Source of the DNA: Candidatus Kapaibacterium sp.
GTDB lineage: Bacteria > Bacteroidota > Ignavibacteria > Kapaibacteriales > UBA2268
DNA: 16,329 nucleotides
Direction of reading: 5' to 3'
NCBI GenBank assembly: GCA_027858275.1
Contig: JAQIDA010000375.1
Coordinates: forward strand, 1-16,329
The notes below the pieces were generated by a model. That model was not told where the DNA came from and made no database searches. It worked only from the letters and a program-made list of their open reading frames with translations. Below, one piece after another: positions 15,879 through 16,329 of the stretch. The position numbers were made by a program, and so were the translations under genes. Position 1 is the stretch's first letter. Every line of letters starts with the position of its first letter.

Positions 15879-16329
15879 TTTTCCGAATTCAGTTCTCGGA
15901 TAGAGACAAAAAAAGTTTTTCATTATTTATAGTGGGTGTAATTAGATATTAAATCTTCATTTATACTCCAAAAACACGTTAATCGAATCTTGCGGGCTGA
16001 AAGAATGATTTAATTCAGCCCGGGGCATCTCCCCGGGTAAGTATACAGACAACTCTTTGCGCCCTGAAAGAATGATCAACTTTGCTTGTGGCTTGTGTTG
16101 CACAGCTTATTAGGTGATTCCAAAACATCAAAACAAACACAAAACTAAGCAGATTATTGGCTTCTTTGAAATAGTTGCATCTGTCATAGCACATTATATG
16201 CGACGGTTAAGCGCAAATATTGATTTACATCTATAGACAATTTGTTGTTATGCTCGTTTTGTAGAGAAGATCAACTCATTCTCAAAGAATTTTCATTTCC
16301 AATACGTTGATTAATTTAGCAAAAATTAT
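15879..16329. other. Right-end region without a supported gene
   Basis: These 451 bases hold no credible open reading frame on either strand; all six frames are broken by stops within short distances. A weak TCCGA/TCGGA hairpin (15882-15900) just after lysA lacks a T-tract, so I do not call it a terminator. Hairpin repeats lie at 15989-16075. From 16080 on the sequence is AT-rich with no feature I can name. Confidence 0.6.
15989..16075. repeat. Repeated CTGAAAGAATGAT motif with overlapping hairpins
   Basis: CTTGCGGGCTGAAAGAATGAT (about 15989-16009) recurs as CTTTGCGCCCTGAAAGAATGAT (about 16054-16075). Between them are two hairpins: GGGCTGAA (15994-16001) / TTCAGCCC (16014-16021), and CCCGGGG (16019-16025) / CCCCGGG (16031-16037). 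They share bases 16019-16021, so the end pairs of one exclude those of the other. This looks like a dispersed repeat or a structured 3' region of the lysA transcript. Confidence 0.6.

Noticed and set aside
15882..15900. Terminator after lysA
   Set aside because: The stem is only 5 bp and no T-tract follows on the plus strand.

Overview
The window looks like ordinary chromosome from a moderately AT-rich member of the Bacteroidota / FCB group (Bacteroidota, Ignavibacteriota, Kapabacteria or similar). The evidence is a type IX secretion (T9SS) C-terminal sorting domain, a VIT/VWA/DUF2135 envelope protein, a rhomboid with a Bacteroidota-style C-terminal tail, a Bacteroidota-type -7 promoter box before lysC, and several weak or absent Shine-Dalgarno sequences. 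I cannot name the genus.

Layout. The left edge (1-1239, minus) is radA, cut by the window boundary. A small orphan plus-strand gene (1441-1650) and a minus-strand lipoprotein gene (1721-2236) converge on a shared bidirectional terminator. Next, all on the minus strand, come tRNA-Lys(CTT) with its terminator, a YbbR-domain membrane protein and dnaG. A cell-envelope block follows (5980-10679, minus). It holds a large secreted VIT-VWA-carboxypeptidase-regulatory-TPR-DUF2135 protein, split by one in-frame TAA codon, and a T9SS-sorted secreted protein. From 10965 the window switches to the plus strand: a rhomboid protease abutting ispG (isoprenoid synthesis), then a lysC-lysA operon (aspartokinase and diaminopimelate decarboxylase, overlapping by ATGA) for lysine and cell-wall diaminopimelate. 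The last 450 bases hold no gene I can support.

The unusual material lies between genes. Two related hairpin-rich repeats sit directly 3' of the two envelope genes, at 5861-5974 and within 9543-9798. The second is bounded by long imperfect inverted repeats and carries a 9-bp tandem array, so it resembles a non-autonomous MITE-like element. Other hairpin repeats lie at 5780-5831, 13107-13187 and 15989-16075. I see no transposase, CRISPR array, phage gene or complete new system. The most checkable oddities are the in-frame stop in the VIT/VWA gene and the repeat family.
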